Origin: Atriophallophorus winterbourni
Lineage: Eukaryota > Platyhelminthes > Trematoda > Plagiorchiida > Microphallidae
DNA: 64,000 nt
Reading direction: 5' to 3'
Assembly: GCA_013407085.1 (NCBI GenBank)
Contig: JACCGJ010012668.1
Span: forward strand, 1-64,000
Positions 10,680 through 22,517 of this stretch are shown piece by piece. A program made the position numbers and the translations under genes. The stretch's first letter is position 1. Each line of letters opens with the position of its first letter. Below the pieces are notes generated by a model. It ran no database searches, was not told the origin of the DNA, and saw nothing but the letters and a program-made list of their open reading frames with translations.

Positions 10680-10935
10680 AAGTAATGTGTTGCTCTCATC
10701 CCCCACACTTACACACCCCTACCGGTTTCATGCTTTTTGCCGTCATTAGGTGGAGACAGTAAGATTAGGTTCAGTGAGCCTTGTAACAGTGGATAAGTGG
10801 TAAACAAAGTTTTACTTGAATGTAACCATTACATAGGGTTCGTACAACGAACCACGCTGTTCAAACACAGAATCACAAAGTGATTCTTGGTCAAGCACAC
10901 GAGGCGCTTATGTAAGAGTGGCATTCAAGAATAAT
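10680..10935 (+). repeat. Dispersed repeat R2
   Basis: Contains GTGTTGCTCTCATCCCC, GCCGTCATTAGGTGGAGACAG, TAAGATTAGGTTCAGTGAGCC, then GTTCAAACACAGAATCA and GGCGCTTATG. Related copies occur at 15925-16125 (+), 29460-29680 (-) and 29695-29800 (+). No coding capacity; class unknown. Confidence 0.7.
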
Positions 10936-10954
10936 TAACAAAGTTCAACAAAAG

Positions 10955-11148
10955 TGCACGGATGTGCAATCGTGCAATACTTTGTGCTGTGTGGCTAACC
11001 GTGCTAAATTGATTGGCCTGAGCTGCATGCTGAAGCACGCTGGAGTCTTATTAACATTTCTATTTTCTTTCTCATGTCTGTCTTGGCCCACGTGCAATCT
11101 CTAAATGCGGCATTTTTCCCGAATCAGGTTTGTGCTTTCATACATAAA
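10955..11148 (+). repeat. SINE copy with internal deletions
   Basis: Starts GCACGGATGTGCAATCGTGC and ends in TTTCATACATAAAG. It lacks short internal pieces, including the GGGCAACCTGACAGTATCTTA block. Confidence 0.8.
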
Positions 11149-11199
11149 GCCTCATCTGAGTTTCATGTGAATATACAACGACAATGTACTTAACCTACA

Positions 11200-12745
11200 C
11201 GGATTTGTTTCTACGAAAAAACGGGTTATCAAGGTAGTTGTCCAAATTCGTTTTAAAATATTCGAGCGAATACTGTCTAATCAGTGTCCGGAAGTTAGTT
11301 CCACCGTTTGATGACGCGCGTCTCAAAAAGGTGGAAGAAATGCTCAGGTATCGAACGCAATAGTTTATGTGGATATCATCGGGTATGCGGTTGTTTGATT
11401 TCTAAAAGGAAGCGTGCATTGTGCGTATGCTTAACGCAAAATTATACACAACACTAAAATTAGATCAATCCGGATAGGCAGTATGTCAGAGTAAGAAATC
11501 CAATTGATGGACATGTATAACAGTATGTTTGATGGCGCAAGGATCCTAACATCCAAGGGTCAAGCGTTGAAATTTTTTGAGAAGACAATGTTCACCTATT
11601 GTTCGTGTAAAATATGCCGGAGATCCGTTGTTCAATAGAAGGCTATGGTTGGTAGATACGTATATGTGTATAACGTCTCCCGACTAGACACGCAAGCTAC
11701 GTTTCAGGGACCACAACATTTGGAGGGTGTTCTGGTAATCAGTGTTTGTTCAATTTGGTCTCCTGGCCTTGCCTCAAATAAAACCACAGATCTCCAACAC
11801 ATTGAATAGGCTCCACCGTCCTATCATATATGAGATACGAACGTCCAGATAAGCGTTTAGTGATGCAAATTTATTCATTCTTGCATTAATTTAACAAGAG
11901 TTTTGACCAGTGTATGAGTCGGTTAAGATCGTTTAGAAAATTAGTAACATCCGTTGATTATTGTTAAACTGTCCATAGTTTCAAGCTATGGGCATATGTA
12001 TGCATATAAGAAAGCAGAAACCTGATCCAGGCAAAGTGTGGCACAGTCAAATACTGCACGTGGGATGACGTACTGTCAGGTTGCCCAGGCCTAGACAGAT
12101 ATGTGAAAGAAAATATAAATCAAGATGGTAATGAGACTTCAGCTTGTTTCAACGTGCAGCTTGCTACTGGTGGCCAATCCATTTAGCACGGTGTTAGCCG
12201 CGCAGCACACATGTACTGTTCCATTACACATCCGTGCCAGCGTATAGCAGCTAGGATATTAACTCACCTGGGAGATCGCTGATGTACAAATAAAGCAATG
12301 ACGGGCTCAGGACAATGCCTTGTGTGATACAACTTGGGGTAGAATACCAGGCAAAGACAGTTTCCTCTTGTCGCGCCATCTGCGACCGATTAACGACGAA
12401 TAATACAATGTAATAATCATTCCAACTATGCTATATCACGCAAACTTTGCTAACAATATAGTGTGGGCTGCCTTGTGGAAAGTTTTGCTGAAATCTAAAA
12501 GTACAACATCAACAACATCACCCAGTCGTTAGTAGTTTGGTAACGCATGAATTTTGCTAGAAAAAGCAACCCTGCTTTTTGACTGGTAAATGTTTAGCAT
12601 ATAAAGTTTGAAACAGCTTGTTTAAAAATTGATTCCAGCACCTTTGGTACAATAGAAGTGAGGCATATGTTTCCATAATGTTTTAAGAATTTTACGGTTA
12701 CTAGCTTTAGGTAAAGGTTTCACATTAGTATTTCCATTCGGATGG
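11200..12745 (-). mobile_element. Jockey/Rex-like LINE, RT to 3' end, split by a SINE
   Basis: Minus strand. Bases 12740-12240 encode RT blocks (DVVDVVLLDFSKTFHKA, then QGIVLSPSLLYLYISDLPG). Bases 12010-11880 encode the next block (SLKLWT, NDLNRLIHWSK), and 11575-11225 encode the C-terminal tail (FLRRASSN, NFRTLIRQYSLEYFKTNLD). A SINE at 12008-12237 sits between the ISDLP block and the SLKLW block, exactly where the catalytic (F/Y)ADD box would be. Stops and frameshifts are frequent. A + strand relative of the SLKLW block is at 17785-17885. Confidence 0.75.
12008..12237 (-). repeat. SINE inserted in the Jockey/Rex-like LINE
   Basis: Minus-orientation copy. The flanks GCATATAAG (about 12001) and GCGTATAGC (about 12239) could be a diverged target duplication. 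Removing it restores the order of RT blocks. Confidence 0.75.
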
Positions 12746-12922
12746 GACCACGACATCTGAAAATGAGTTATTGAATAAAATGAACAAAGAATCAGCAATA
12801 TTCTGGGTCATTCTTGAAAACATGTATGTAATCTGCCCCTAAAGATTTCGCGGAGTTCAGAATCTGGAGTGCATGCACCATTTGGAACGGCTACATATAA
12901 CGCAATTCAATATTACGTCAGT
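12745..12922. other. Short spacer
   Basis: No recognised feature; possibly more of the LINE upstream of the RT blocks. Confidence 0.3.
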
Positions 12923-12937
12923 CGTGGGATTCTGTAT

Positions 12938-13162
12938 GGTATATTGTATGAAAGCACAAGCCTGATCCAGGCCAAGTGCCGTACAGTCAGAGACTGCACG
13001 TGGGCTAAGATACTGTCAGGTTGCCCAGGCCTAGACAGAAGTGGGAAATAGAAATGGTAGTGAGACTACAGCGTATTTCAGCATGCAGCTCACTACCTCT
13101 GGCCAATCAATTTAGCACGATGTTAGCCGCACAGCACAGAAATGCTGCACGATTGCACATCC
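12938..13162 (-). repeat. SINE copy with perfect 14-bp target duplication
   Basis: Minus-orientation, near full-length. The flanking sequence GTGGGATTCTGTAT occurs at 12924-12937 and again at 13163-13176, a perfect 14-bp duplication. This is the clearest sign that the family moves by target-primed retroposition. Confidence 0.9.
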
Positions 13163-13179
13163 GTGGGATTCTGTATCAG

Positions 13180-14145
13180 TCAATGACTTGAGGTGTGGTG
13201 CAATACTTACATTTACTCTTGTGCGGCTGGCCCCAAGAGTGGATTAACCGGCTTCATCAATGCCTCGAATCACGCCAGCCCGCGCATGTCCAGTTTAGGT
13301 GAGATCGTTGCAGATGGTAATCCAGTCTCGTTCCCGCCTGTGAATGCCGTAGATGGTGCACAGCCCCGGAGTGTCTATATCCTCCTTGACAACGGGGTCT
13401 TCACTTGACCGCCATGTTGCCGACGACAGGTACGAGCAAGTTGATGGTTGAGGACAAGTTTCCTGATAAATAGCATTAGATACCCTTTCAGTATATCGGA
13501 CGCCAAAGTTTATCCTGTGGCACCAATGGTCGAACACTTCTAAAAGTAGTACAACCTGTGACCTCAGCAGCCATTCATTGAGCAATATATGGCGGATCGC
13601 TGCTTGGTAAGCGTATTTTAGTCTTGCGGCTGATCCCGGGCTTGCACCAAACCGTGCCTTTCAACTGTCAAACCGCATTACGCACATGATCAACTCTTAG
13701 ATTCACTTCATCTTTCACCTGACCATTGGGTAACATACTGAATCCGAGGTATTTGAAAACTGGAACATACATGATCGGACAGCTCTGGACGTGCACTTGC
13801 GGGACGCCTGATGTAACGGTATAAAAATACCTTGGTTCTTGCAGCCTTTATCTCGAAGCCGACTTTTGCAGCAGACCTACTAATTCGGTCGAAATGCCTT
13901 TGCAGCATTTAAACATTTTCGCCAAAAACAATTACGTCATCAGCGTAGCTGAGATCGAAAATCCAGAAATCCGTTGAAACTTGAACCCTTTGATAGTCCT
14001 GGCGATGACATAGTTGGACAGAACTGGCGAGAACCAACAACCTTGCCTCGCTCATGTGTGCAAATTAAAATTGCGAGATTTTTTCCCTTAGACGCAAATC
14101 CGAGACCTCGTAGAGTTGTATTACAGACCCCATCCGATAGCATGT
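13180..14145 (-). mobile_element. RTE-type LINE, C-terminal RT part
   Basis: Minus strand in shifting frames: DGVCNTTLRGLGF, then MSSPGLSKGSSFN, DRISRSAAKVGFEIKAART, LEVFDHWCHRINFGVR, and an end reading GIDEAG-STLGASRTR. The order and wording match RTE elements (SR2-like) that are abundant in flukes. The YADD region is broken, and there are several stops. It is continuous with 14445-14720 if the SINE insert is removed. Confidence 0.75.
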
Positions 14146-14288
14146 TGTCGTGCTAAATTGATTGGTCAACGGTAGTGAGCTGCATACTGAAACACGCTGG
14201 AGTCTCACTACCATTTCTATTTCTATTTTCACCCTCATATATGTCTAGGCCTGGGCAACCTGACAGTATCTTAGCCCACGTATAGTAT
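14146..14288 (+). repeat. SINE copy, 5' part, within the RTE LINE
   Basis: Starts GTCGTGCTAAATTGATTGG and breaks off after TCTTAGCCCACGT, where an oppositely oriented SINE fragment follows. Confidence 0.8.
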
Positions 14289-14443
14289 AGTATGAGAGCA
14301 CAAGCCTGATCCAGGCAGTGCCGCACAGTCAGAGACTGCACGTGGGCTGAGATAATGTCAGGCAGCCCACGTGCAGTCTCTGACTGTGCGGCACTTTGCC
14401 TGGATCAGGCTTGTGCTTTCATACTATACCATACATGTTTTCC
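14289..14443. repeat. Head-to-head SINE fragments forming a foldback
   Basis: Bases 14296-14352 (minus SINE) and 14369-14432 (+ SINE) are near-perfect inverted copies, including GCACAAGCCTGATCCAGGC and GCCTGGATCAGGCTTGTGC. They are separated by roughly 15-20 bases. A single strand could fold into a hairpin with arms of about 60 bp. Confidence 0.85.
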
Positions 14444-14444
14444 C

Positions 14445-14720
14445 ATAAACAACCACGGCGGACTATCGTTTGCTGGTGATACCGCGAACGGTGTTCCAGC
14501 ATCGTGCGTAAGGTGAATATTTGGTCTGCATATCCCATCCCGGAGCAAAACCCACCTTGATTGACTTTAGTGCAAATATTTCGTTCGTCAGAGAACTGGC
14601 TTATCAGTAACGTCGCAAACAGTTTAGCTGTGACATCGATTAGGCTTATTCTGCGGTGCAATACCAAAACTCAGTGATCAGTTTGTGATGTAGCACTTTC
14701 ATGATCTGATCTATTGCAAG
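14445..14720 (-). mobile_element. RTE-type LINE, N-terminal RT part
   Basis: The frame 14667-14445 reads RRISLIDVTAKLFATLL, then NQGGFCSGMGYADQIFTLR and LEHRSRYHQQ. This is the canonical RTE fingers/palm block. It is followed by RRGCLWENM at the SINE junction. Upstream (14710-14670) there is a shifted piece. It is the missing upstream part of 13180-14145. Confidence 0.8.
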
Positions 14721-15900
14721 GAGTTGATCGTTCGGCTGCGTACATTGATTTATGCATTCGTAAATAAGTTTTAGTGCGGCACGGGTTGTGTAATGAAGTT
14801 TAACTCGTAGGCGTTAGGCTATTTCACTTTTTTAAAAGTACTTTCACTGATTTTCTTGTCCTTTATAATGTTGATAGCCCGTTTTGCATTAAGTTTTCTC
14901 AAACTATATAAGCTCTTTCTGAGATTTAATTGACTGGATTTTTTGTGCGACCCCCAGGTTTACCATAGCCTTTATGATGACGGTTTTACATCTCACCCAG
15001 AAATGTCATGCACGAGAGGTCTTGTAAATCTTTTCAGACACACTTAGCTTCCAATCATTTGTCCTATCACAGGTGTCCACCGCAGTGGCTCATTGGATTG
15101 CTGTGCTGCATCTGTGCACCAATTGAGCTTATATTGCTTATAACGCAGACAAACATTGGTGGATATACCATCATTTCATGGCTGTCACTGAAAGTATAAC
15201 CAAGCATGAGGTTTCCAGCGTCTTTAGAAACCGAATACCAGTCTACATGGTTCAGACAGCGTTATAGTTCAAGAGCAAACTTGCACCACCGGAGTATCAG
15301 TTTGAAACTGATCATACCATAAACACTTTTCCTAGGAGAAAAGTGTATAGGAAATTTCGGTTATCTAGCAGTTATCGCGTTGGAAATTACGACCACGTCT
15401 TGTATCGAACGGGTGTGCGATGACGTGAGCTCCTCCATATGCTGGCGCATAACATGTGATACCATTAGAGAAATTTTCCGGTCAGCTGTACTCGATGCCC
15501 AAGTAATATTAAAAGGTTCACATATACCTGACTTCTATTGCCTGGAACCTTGCCGCATATAGCCTACCTTATATTACAAATGAGTTAACCCATGTCCCTC
15601 AGATTTTCTCAATGGTTTATGCCAACGAAGGCCATCATCACCGCGACACTTTTCTACGTTAGTGTTACACCATTTGATGCTTCGAAATCGACTGGCACCC
15701 TCGCAACGTTTCTTTTAAACGGCTAGCGTAACTTGCAAGAATGAAAAAACGGTACCACATAAGAACAGAATATGATATCAATTATCCCTAGATTTGAATA
15801 AACTCGCATCTCATCAGCTATTCACAAACACTGGTAGTTTTAGTTCGGTGATCGTAATAAGTATTCAACCTGGGTAGGCCAAACTATATATTAGTTAGCC
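14720..15900. other. Unassigned, possibly decayed LINE upstream sequence
   Basis: No clear coding sequence. Open frames such as 15008-15199 (63 codons, hydrophobic) and 15380-15562 carry no recognisable domain. I considered them as the missing first exon of the acyl-CoA synthetase gene but found nothing to support it. Confidence 0.35.
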
Positions 15901-15924
15901 TTCACAAACGGTGATTCACACAAA

Positions 15925-16125
15925 TATATTGCGGTGCTCACACCCCCTTCACCTACACACTACAAGCGTTTTCTGGATGTCTTCATCTGATGAAGATCAG
16001 GTTTAGTGGTAAAGTGGTAGACAAAGTTATACTTGTATGCCACTGTTATATAGGTTTCTTACAGAAAACAACTAGGCTAAAATACAGAATCACCAAGTGA
16101 TACATACAATTCTACAACCAACCAA
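15925..16125 (+). repeat. Dispersed repeat R2, diverged copy
   Basis: Shares with 10680-10935 the TTGCGGTGCTCACACCCCC, CAGGTTTAGTGG, AAAGTGGTAGACAAAGTTATAC and ACAGAATCACCAAGTGAT segments in the same order. Confidence 0.65.
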
Positions 16126-16552
16126 TGCTATTAGAAAAGCGTTCGGATATTATATCTTGAAAAGTGGATTTACGTAAACAGAGTAAGGTGGTTTCGCAAA
16201 GTACCACAGCGCACTCTATCACGAAGGACATCGCGTATCATTTGCTTTAATGAGTGAATCTGTCTTATCAATGAACAGTCCTATCAAAACCATCGTAACA
16301 TGTCTAGCTTGTTGACCGAGTTCGGTATTGCAGCGTTCGCTGCTTTGATGATGACTCTATCCTTTTCCCCGTTGTCACGCGCGTGCTGCTAAGTTAGGAC
16401 GAAATGTACAAGCATTATGCCCCATGAAAACGAATTTATTCACTCATCCGAATTGAGTATTCATTTTCAGTTCACTGCGGTCATACTGATCGATCCAATT
16501 TCTTTCCGTTTTTTTGTCAATATATATGATGCATTATTTTGCCCTTTATTAG

Positions 16553-16656
16553 CCTCTCAATACCCAGATTCCTACTTCAAAGTTTACCGTCCGGATCCTG
16601 ACAAACCGTTTGTTTCTGATGCGATTCCCAAGCAATCAATCATAATTAACAGTAAG
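16553..16656 (+). CDS. ACSL: ACSL exon 1 of those found
   Basis: Acceptor TTTATTAG before 16553, donor AAG/GTCAGT after 16656. Two leading bases complete a codon from an unseen upstream exon. Encodes [17 protein letters not shown] and ends in the N-terminal strand before the ACSL fold. The start of the exon is the least certain border; the open frame continues upstream to 16417. Confidence 0.7.
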
Positions 16657-19600
16657 GTCAGTTTCGAAACACTACATCAGACGTTTTAGGTCTAAAACTT
16701 ACCATATTCCTTTCTTTTCCTCTCAGGAAGGAACCCGAATTTCTTCTTTGGATGGTTTCTACACCAAACGTTTGAATCAATTGAAAACTCTTCACGGTAT
16801 TTTCCAACATGGGCTCGGTATTTCCTGTTAGTATTTTGTACTATTTTTTTCTCTTAAAAATCATGGCATATAACTTCAGATTTTTGGCTGCACAAATTTT
16901 TGTCACCTGATTATCGTTGAATTTACCTCGCTCTGCTATATATTCCCGGTCGCATGTGCTCATTTCAATATGATATTATCAATCCATTATTATTCAATTC
17001 ACAGCAGCAATTTGCATGCCAGTATTTTGAAAATTTACCTCAATTTTGGGCATCTTATTTCAGTATGTTTATAGTTTGCTCAATTAAGAAACGTTCGATT
17101 CACATCTCACGTTTTTTGAAGATCTTTCTCACTCTTGAACATGTGTGAGCTGAGAACGACCCAATCGTATGATCGTTTTTCTTCTTTTATCTAACTTTTA
17201 ACGCAAACCTTTGTAATTATCGCTAGCGATGCTTGGGGAACCTGTCATACACCTTATTTCGAAAATCACACAATTATCCATTAATGTTTTCAACGCACAG
17301 TTTTCTTAATGAGAGAGCTCGTTTGGATAGTGTTCATCACACACAGGCAGTCTTTCGCTAGCGGCATTTAACCCATTTCGCATAATCCATTTCTGCAATA
17401 AATATTAATATTAAAAGAGAAGTAAGAAGAAAAACAAATCTTGATTCGAAAATTTTAGAAACTTAAGCTTTAGGCTAGTTTTCACCCAAAACAACGAATT
17501 CTATACAAATTAAAAACCAAAAAATACTAACAGAAAATATTCACATGATATCAACGAGATAAATTCGTCCGCAATTGTTCAATAAGCATTTACTTGTGAC
17601 AAAGGCATATGATATGAAAGCACAAGCCTGGTCCAGGCAAAGTGCCGCACAGTCAGAGACTGCACGTGGGCGATATTACTGTCAGGTTGCCCAGGCCTAG
17701 ACAGATATGAAGGGGAAATAGAAACAGAAATGGTAATGAGACTCCAGCGTGTTTCAGCATGCAGCTCACTGCCCATGGCCAATAATACATACGCCGATAG
17801 CTTGAAACTATGGACAGATTTGCATAAATCAACTGTTGTTACTAATTTGCTAAACGATCGTAACCGACTCCTTCTCTGGTCAAGAGGTAACGTGAAGCAA
17901 ATGGGATAAATGACATCCGAACACTTTTATGCGATTCTGTAATACTTTTTCTTGACATTGGTGCCTGTAATGCGTGACATGTGAAAACACGATGCAATCT
18001 GCCATCTTGCAACTTGACAGTATTTCAGCCCACATGCTGTCTGTGACTGTTTTGTTCTGCGCTCTCTCCTGGCTCATGATCTCATACATATGACACGATG
18101 CTGTAATTTTGATAAAAGCTCAAGTCATTATCACGAAAGCCCAGTAAGAACGGAGACCACCGCGTAAGTTTCAATGTTCCGCGGGTGCAGGACATTGCAA
18201 TGTTCAACAAAAAATTCCATATTCTTCGCAATACTGAGCGAAAAATACAATTTTTGTGTAAGTAACATTTATCGTCAGATTTCTCTTGACCTTGTTCAGT
18301 TTGTGTTGCACTCACAGCTTGTGTACCACAGCGTACAAGACAACCGTGCATGCATGATGTGCATATCCTGCACGAAAGTGTGCTGATCTGGCTTTCGTAC
18401 TTATGGATTGAACTGGTTCCACCGTGTGTATGCATTGGCCTCCTTCGGTCGATGTCGACCATGGATGTACATCACAATCACATGAACTTTCATGTTCTAC
18501 AGCTTTTTGAATGAATAAACAGTCCGATTCGGGAGGAACAATCTCCCCTGCAGCGCTGGCAACGATAGTCAGAACTCGGTTGTAATGCGTCAGTTGCACG
18601 CCGGCGGCGTGATCTGCGTTCAGCAGCCAAAAGCTGTATCTGCTCCTCCCCAGCTTGCAGACGACGCTTTAAGCAGTGCCTCCAATGTGAGCGGTCAAGA
18701 GCAGGTTCTTCCCAACTCGCCGGGTCAATGCCAAGAGCCTTCATATCTCTTTTGCAAACGTCTTTGTACCGCAAGTGCGGTCTGCCCAATGGTCGACTTC
18801 CTAGTTGCAACTCACCATAGAGTAGATCTTTCGGAATACGACCATTTTCCATTCTGTAGACATGACCAAGCCTGCGCAGGCGGCGCTGTCGCAATAGAGT
18901 ATACATATGCATATTTATTAGAGTATATCAACCTTTTCCTTGAACAGTGAGATGGTTGTATATCACTCTTGAATGCCCAAATAATACCAAGGATTTTATC
19001 AGCTTGATTTGTTAAGCTAGGTAACCTCTTTGTCGTGTTATATTTAACACGCTTTTGTTTGATACGGTTTTGCAAAATAAAAGATAAACTTCGGAAAAAG
19101 ATCGTTTTAAGAATATTTTCATCCCGAATTTTTACATTATTCCCGGCCAAAGTTTTGATTTCAGTCCCACGGGTTCAGCCAGTTTGTATTTTTTATTCCT
19201 GTTTCGGTTTTGAAGGTTCGTCCCCTTGTCTCGGAAGCAGGTCTTCTGTCAAATCCTCATACAGTTGGATGAATTACGCGGAGGTAAGTTGTGCTACTTG
19301 TGATTGTGAAGCCAGGTTGAGCAAAAAGCATGCGCGTTCGGAGCGGCTCTACTAGAAACGGTTGGACGGAGTTCCGAAGGAGACAATTTCGTGGGCATAT
19401 ATGCGCGTAATTCACCGGCCGTAAGTTTTATGGATTTCAAATGGAACTGGAGCGTTTGTTTATTTTATCGAATACGATTAATGTTTTTTCGTATTTAACT
19501 TTTAGTGGGTTATCACACAACAGGCGTGTGCAGCTTACTCGTACGTCTATGTTCCAATCTATGACACCCTCGGAGTGGAGGCACTCAATCACATGCTTCG

Positions 19601-22427
19601 TCAAAGTAAGATTTTGATCTAGCGAGCTTTTATAACTGTTTCTATGGCTCCAGGTTCATTCATTAAATCGTTTCTAAACTTGCTGACCCCTTGAACGCTG
19701 TAAATACATTATTCTATAGACCGTACAACAGTCGAGGTTCGTTGTTTGGTATCAATTTGCCAATTTCGTGTACTACGATGACGTAATTTTTGGCCGGATT
19801 ATTCGATCGTTTGCCATATGTTGCTGTTGTTATATTTCGTTTGAGCTTGCTGAGTAAAGTTATGAAAATTCCATGCAGCTGCATTGTGAGTAGCACAGAT
19901 TGTTTTGACTAATCTCCTTTGTCCATCAAAGCAATTGGCATGCACAGTTTTTTACTCTCGTGTTCAGACCTAGAGACGCTATTTTTGATTCGTTGCATAG
20001 AATATACCTTTATTTTTTAATTCATTTTTGAATTCCTATCTGGGTGCTGGGTCTATATGGCCGTTTCTTTGCCCGAGGCTGTACTTCCGATATCATTTCG
20101 CATATTAGAAAGGATGCTAAGATGTTGATGTTATTTTTCTACTATTTTGTGCCCATTTTACACCTACCAATGGTAGGGATCTCGGTTATATAAAGTTCCT
20201 GAAACGCGCGAGGCCGTCAGCTCGACCTTGCCTCGTTTTTTTTCAAAGTTGGACATAGGTGTTCATAAACCCAGAGGCTAAAATTTTTATCCTTTTCTCT
20301 AGTAGTCTTTTGTACACGGATGTGCAATCGTACAGTACTTCTGAGCTGTGCGAATAACACCGTGCTAAATTGATTGGCCACGGTAGTGAGCTGCATGGTG
20401 AAACACGCTGGAGTCTCACTACCATCTTTATTCTCTATTTCTTATATCTGTCTAGGCCTGGGCAACCTGACAGTATCTTAGCCCATGTTCAGTCTCTGAC
20501 TGTACGGCACTTTGCCTGGATCAGGCTTATGTTTTCATACCATACCTTACCATAGTGGTCTTTTCGTCATTGTAGTGTTTTCATTTCCCCATTAGCCGAA
20601 TTGAAGGTTTTGCTGTGCCACAGCGCGAAGGAGGCCAGTTTCGCGTTGAAAACTTTGCATGCCGCATTGGACTGTGTGATTATCGTGACTGAAAGTGCGG
20701 AAGCGAATAACCTACGAAATGAATTTGCGAGCAAGGTGAAAATTTTCTACTTTGATGAATTTTTGGTGAGTGTTCTGTCGAGAAAACATTGGCAATTCAT
20801 TAGTATTCGATTGATTCGCTGGGCATCTTACTGTGATTTTGCATTTATCATTATGGCTCATAGTACGAAACTTACTCAGCAGTGACTTACATTAAAAATT
20901 GTCTGTCTTCTCCTTTTATTCTTCTTATTTAAGTGTACTCTAAGTGCCGTAGCATGTAATCTACACGCGTGGAATGTTTTTTTAATCTGGTGAAAATATG
21001 TTTTAAATAAGTATGCTCATCACTCTTTTAAACTGAGGACCTCAAGTGTGACTTTTTGTATTTCCACTGGGTGGCAGTAATTATATAAATACTTGTTAGG
21101 TTATCCTCAAGTGTAAGTAAAACTGTTCGCCAAAAACACTCTTGTTGTCATCAATTTTGTAGCAGCCTTTTGTTGTTCCAACTATAAATCCTCGAGCTGT
21201 ATAGGACTGCTGAATTTACACACATCCACCACCACTACTTATGAGGCCTTACGCTACATCGGCTAAGTGCAACACTTCTGTGCTGTGCGGATAACATCGT
21301 GCTAAATTGATTGGCCAACGGTAGTGAGCTGCATGCTGAAACAGGCTGGAGTCACACCACCATTTCTATTTCTATTTCCCCCCTCATATGTGTCTATGCC
21401 TGGGTAACTTGACAGAATCTTAGCCCACGTGCAGTCTCTGACTGTGCGGCACTTTGCCTGGGTCAGGCTTGTGCTTTCATACCATAACATACCATCGGCT
21501 AAGTTCTTGCGCTCATCAGGTATGCGTATCCGTAACCTGACATTCGAACGCCGTTCTGACTTTGTGCTAAACCCATTTATTTGCTAATTCGAGGATTAAT
21601 CCTCATTTGTAAATTGAAATTTAGCTTTCTTGTGAGGACTAGGTTAAGTTCACGGGTACGCATATTTAATGAGGGGCAATAACCGCAAAACCGGTCTTGT
21701 GCTTCCATCCTGCTTTTCTGACGTCATATACTACTTATTAATAAAATAGAACCTTAAACAACAATCTACCATCCAACTGTTATTGGAATGTACAAATATT
21801 CCGAATAGTTACCGGTGCTGCATTGCGCCGACTGTTGGACTTAACTTAGTCCCCACATGAAAGTTAAATTTTAATTTAAAAATGAGGATTTATCCTCGAT
21901 TTTTCTCACGGTACACGGTTTTTAAAATTCGTGAACACGAATAAAGTCATTCTTCTTCTTCTTCTTTGAGCCTGAGTCAAGAACCTAGATATGCCACCTT
22001 CTCTATGACGACGGGCGTTAAACCATTCACTCAAAAATCCAAGAAGTGTCTTGTAAACGTTTTCTCCTTTTGCTTACTTTCTGTCTCATCCTGACTAGCA
22101 TGTGAGAGTGCTGAATAACCTTTTAATTTCAATGGGCTCATCCAGTCCCTTCACTATTGAGAAGTACTCTAGTCGGTACTTAGCCAACATTACAAGATAG
22201 AAAAATCAAGCCATGTTCGCATTGACGATTTGATTATTACTCATTTTTCATCCCCTCTTATATACCTTTACGTGTGAGTAACTTATTTAACCAGATACGT
22301 GTGAATTATATTTACAGAATATCGGTTTCAAACATCCTCACCCGAAACAGGTAATATTTCTGCAACTTTTCACGTACATTCGATTCATATGGTTTTAAAT
22401 CCATCACTTTTGCAATTCTGGTCCAAA

Positions 22428-22517
<90 letters not shown>

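Noticed and set aside
15008..15199. Hydrophobic 63-codon frame, considered as the ACSL N-terminal anchor exon
   Set aside because: No suitable donor at its end with matching phase, and no similarity to the known ACSL N-terminus could be seen.
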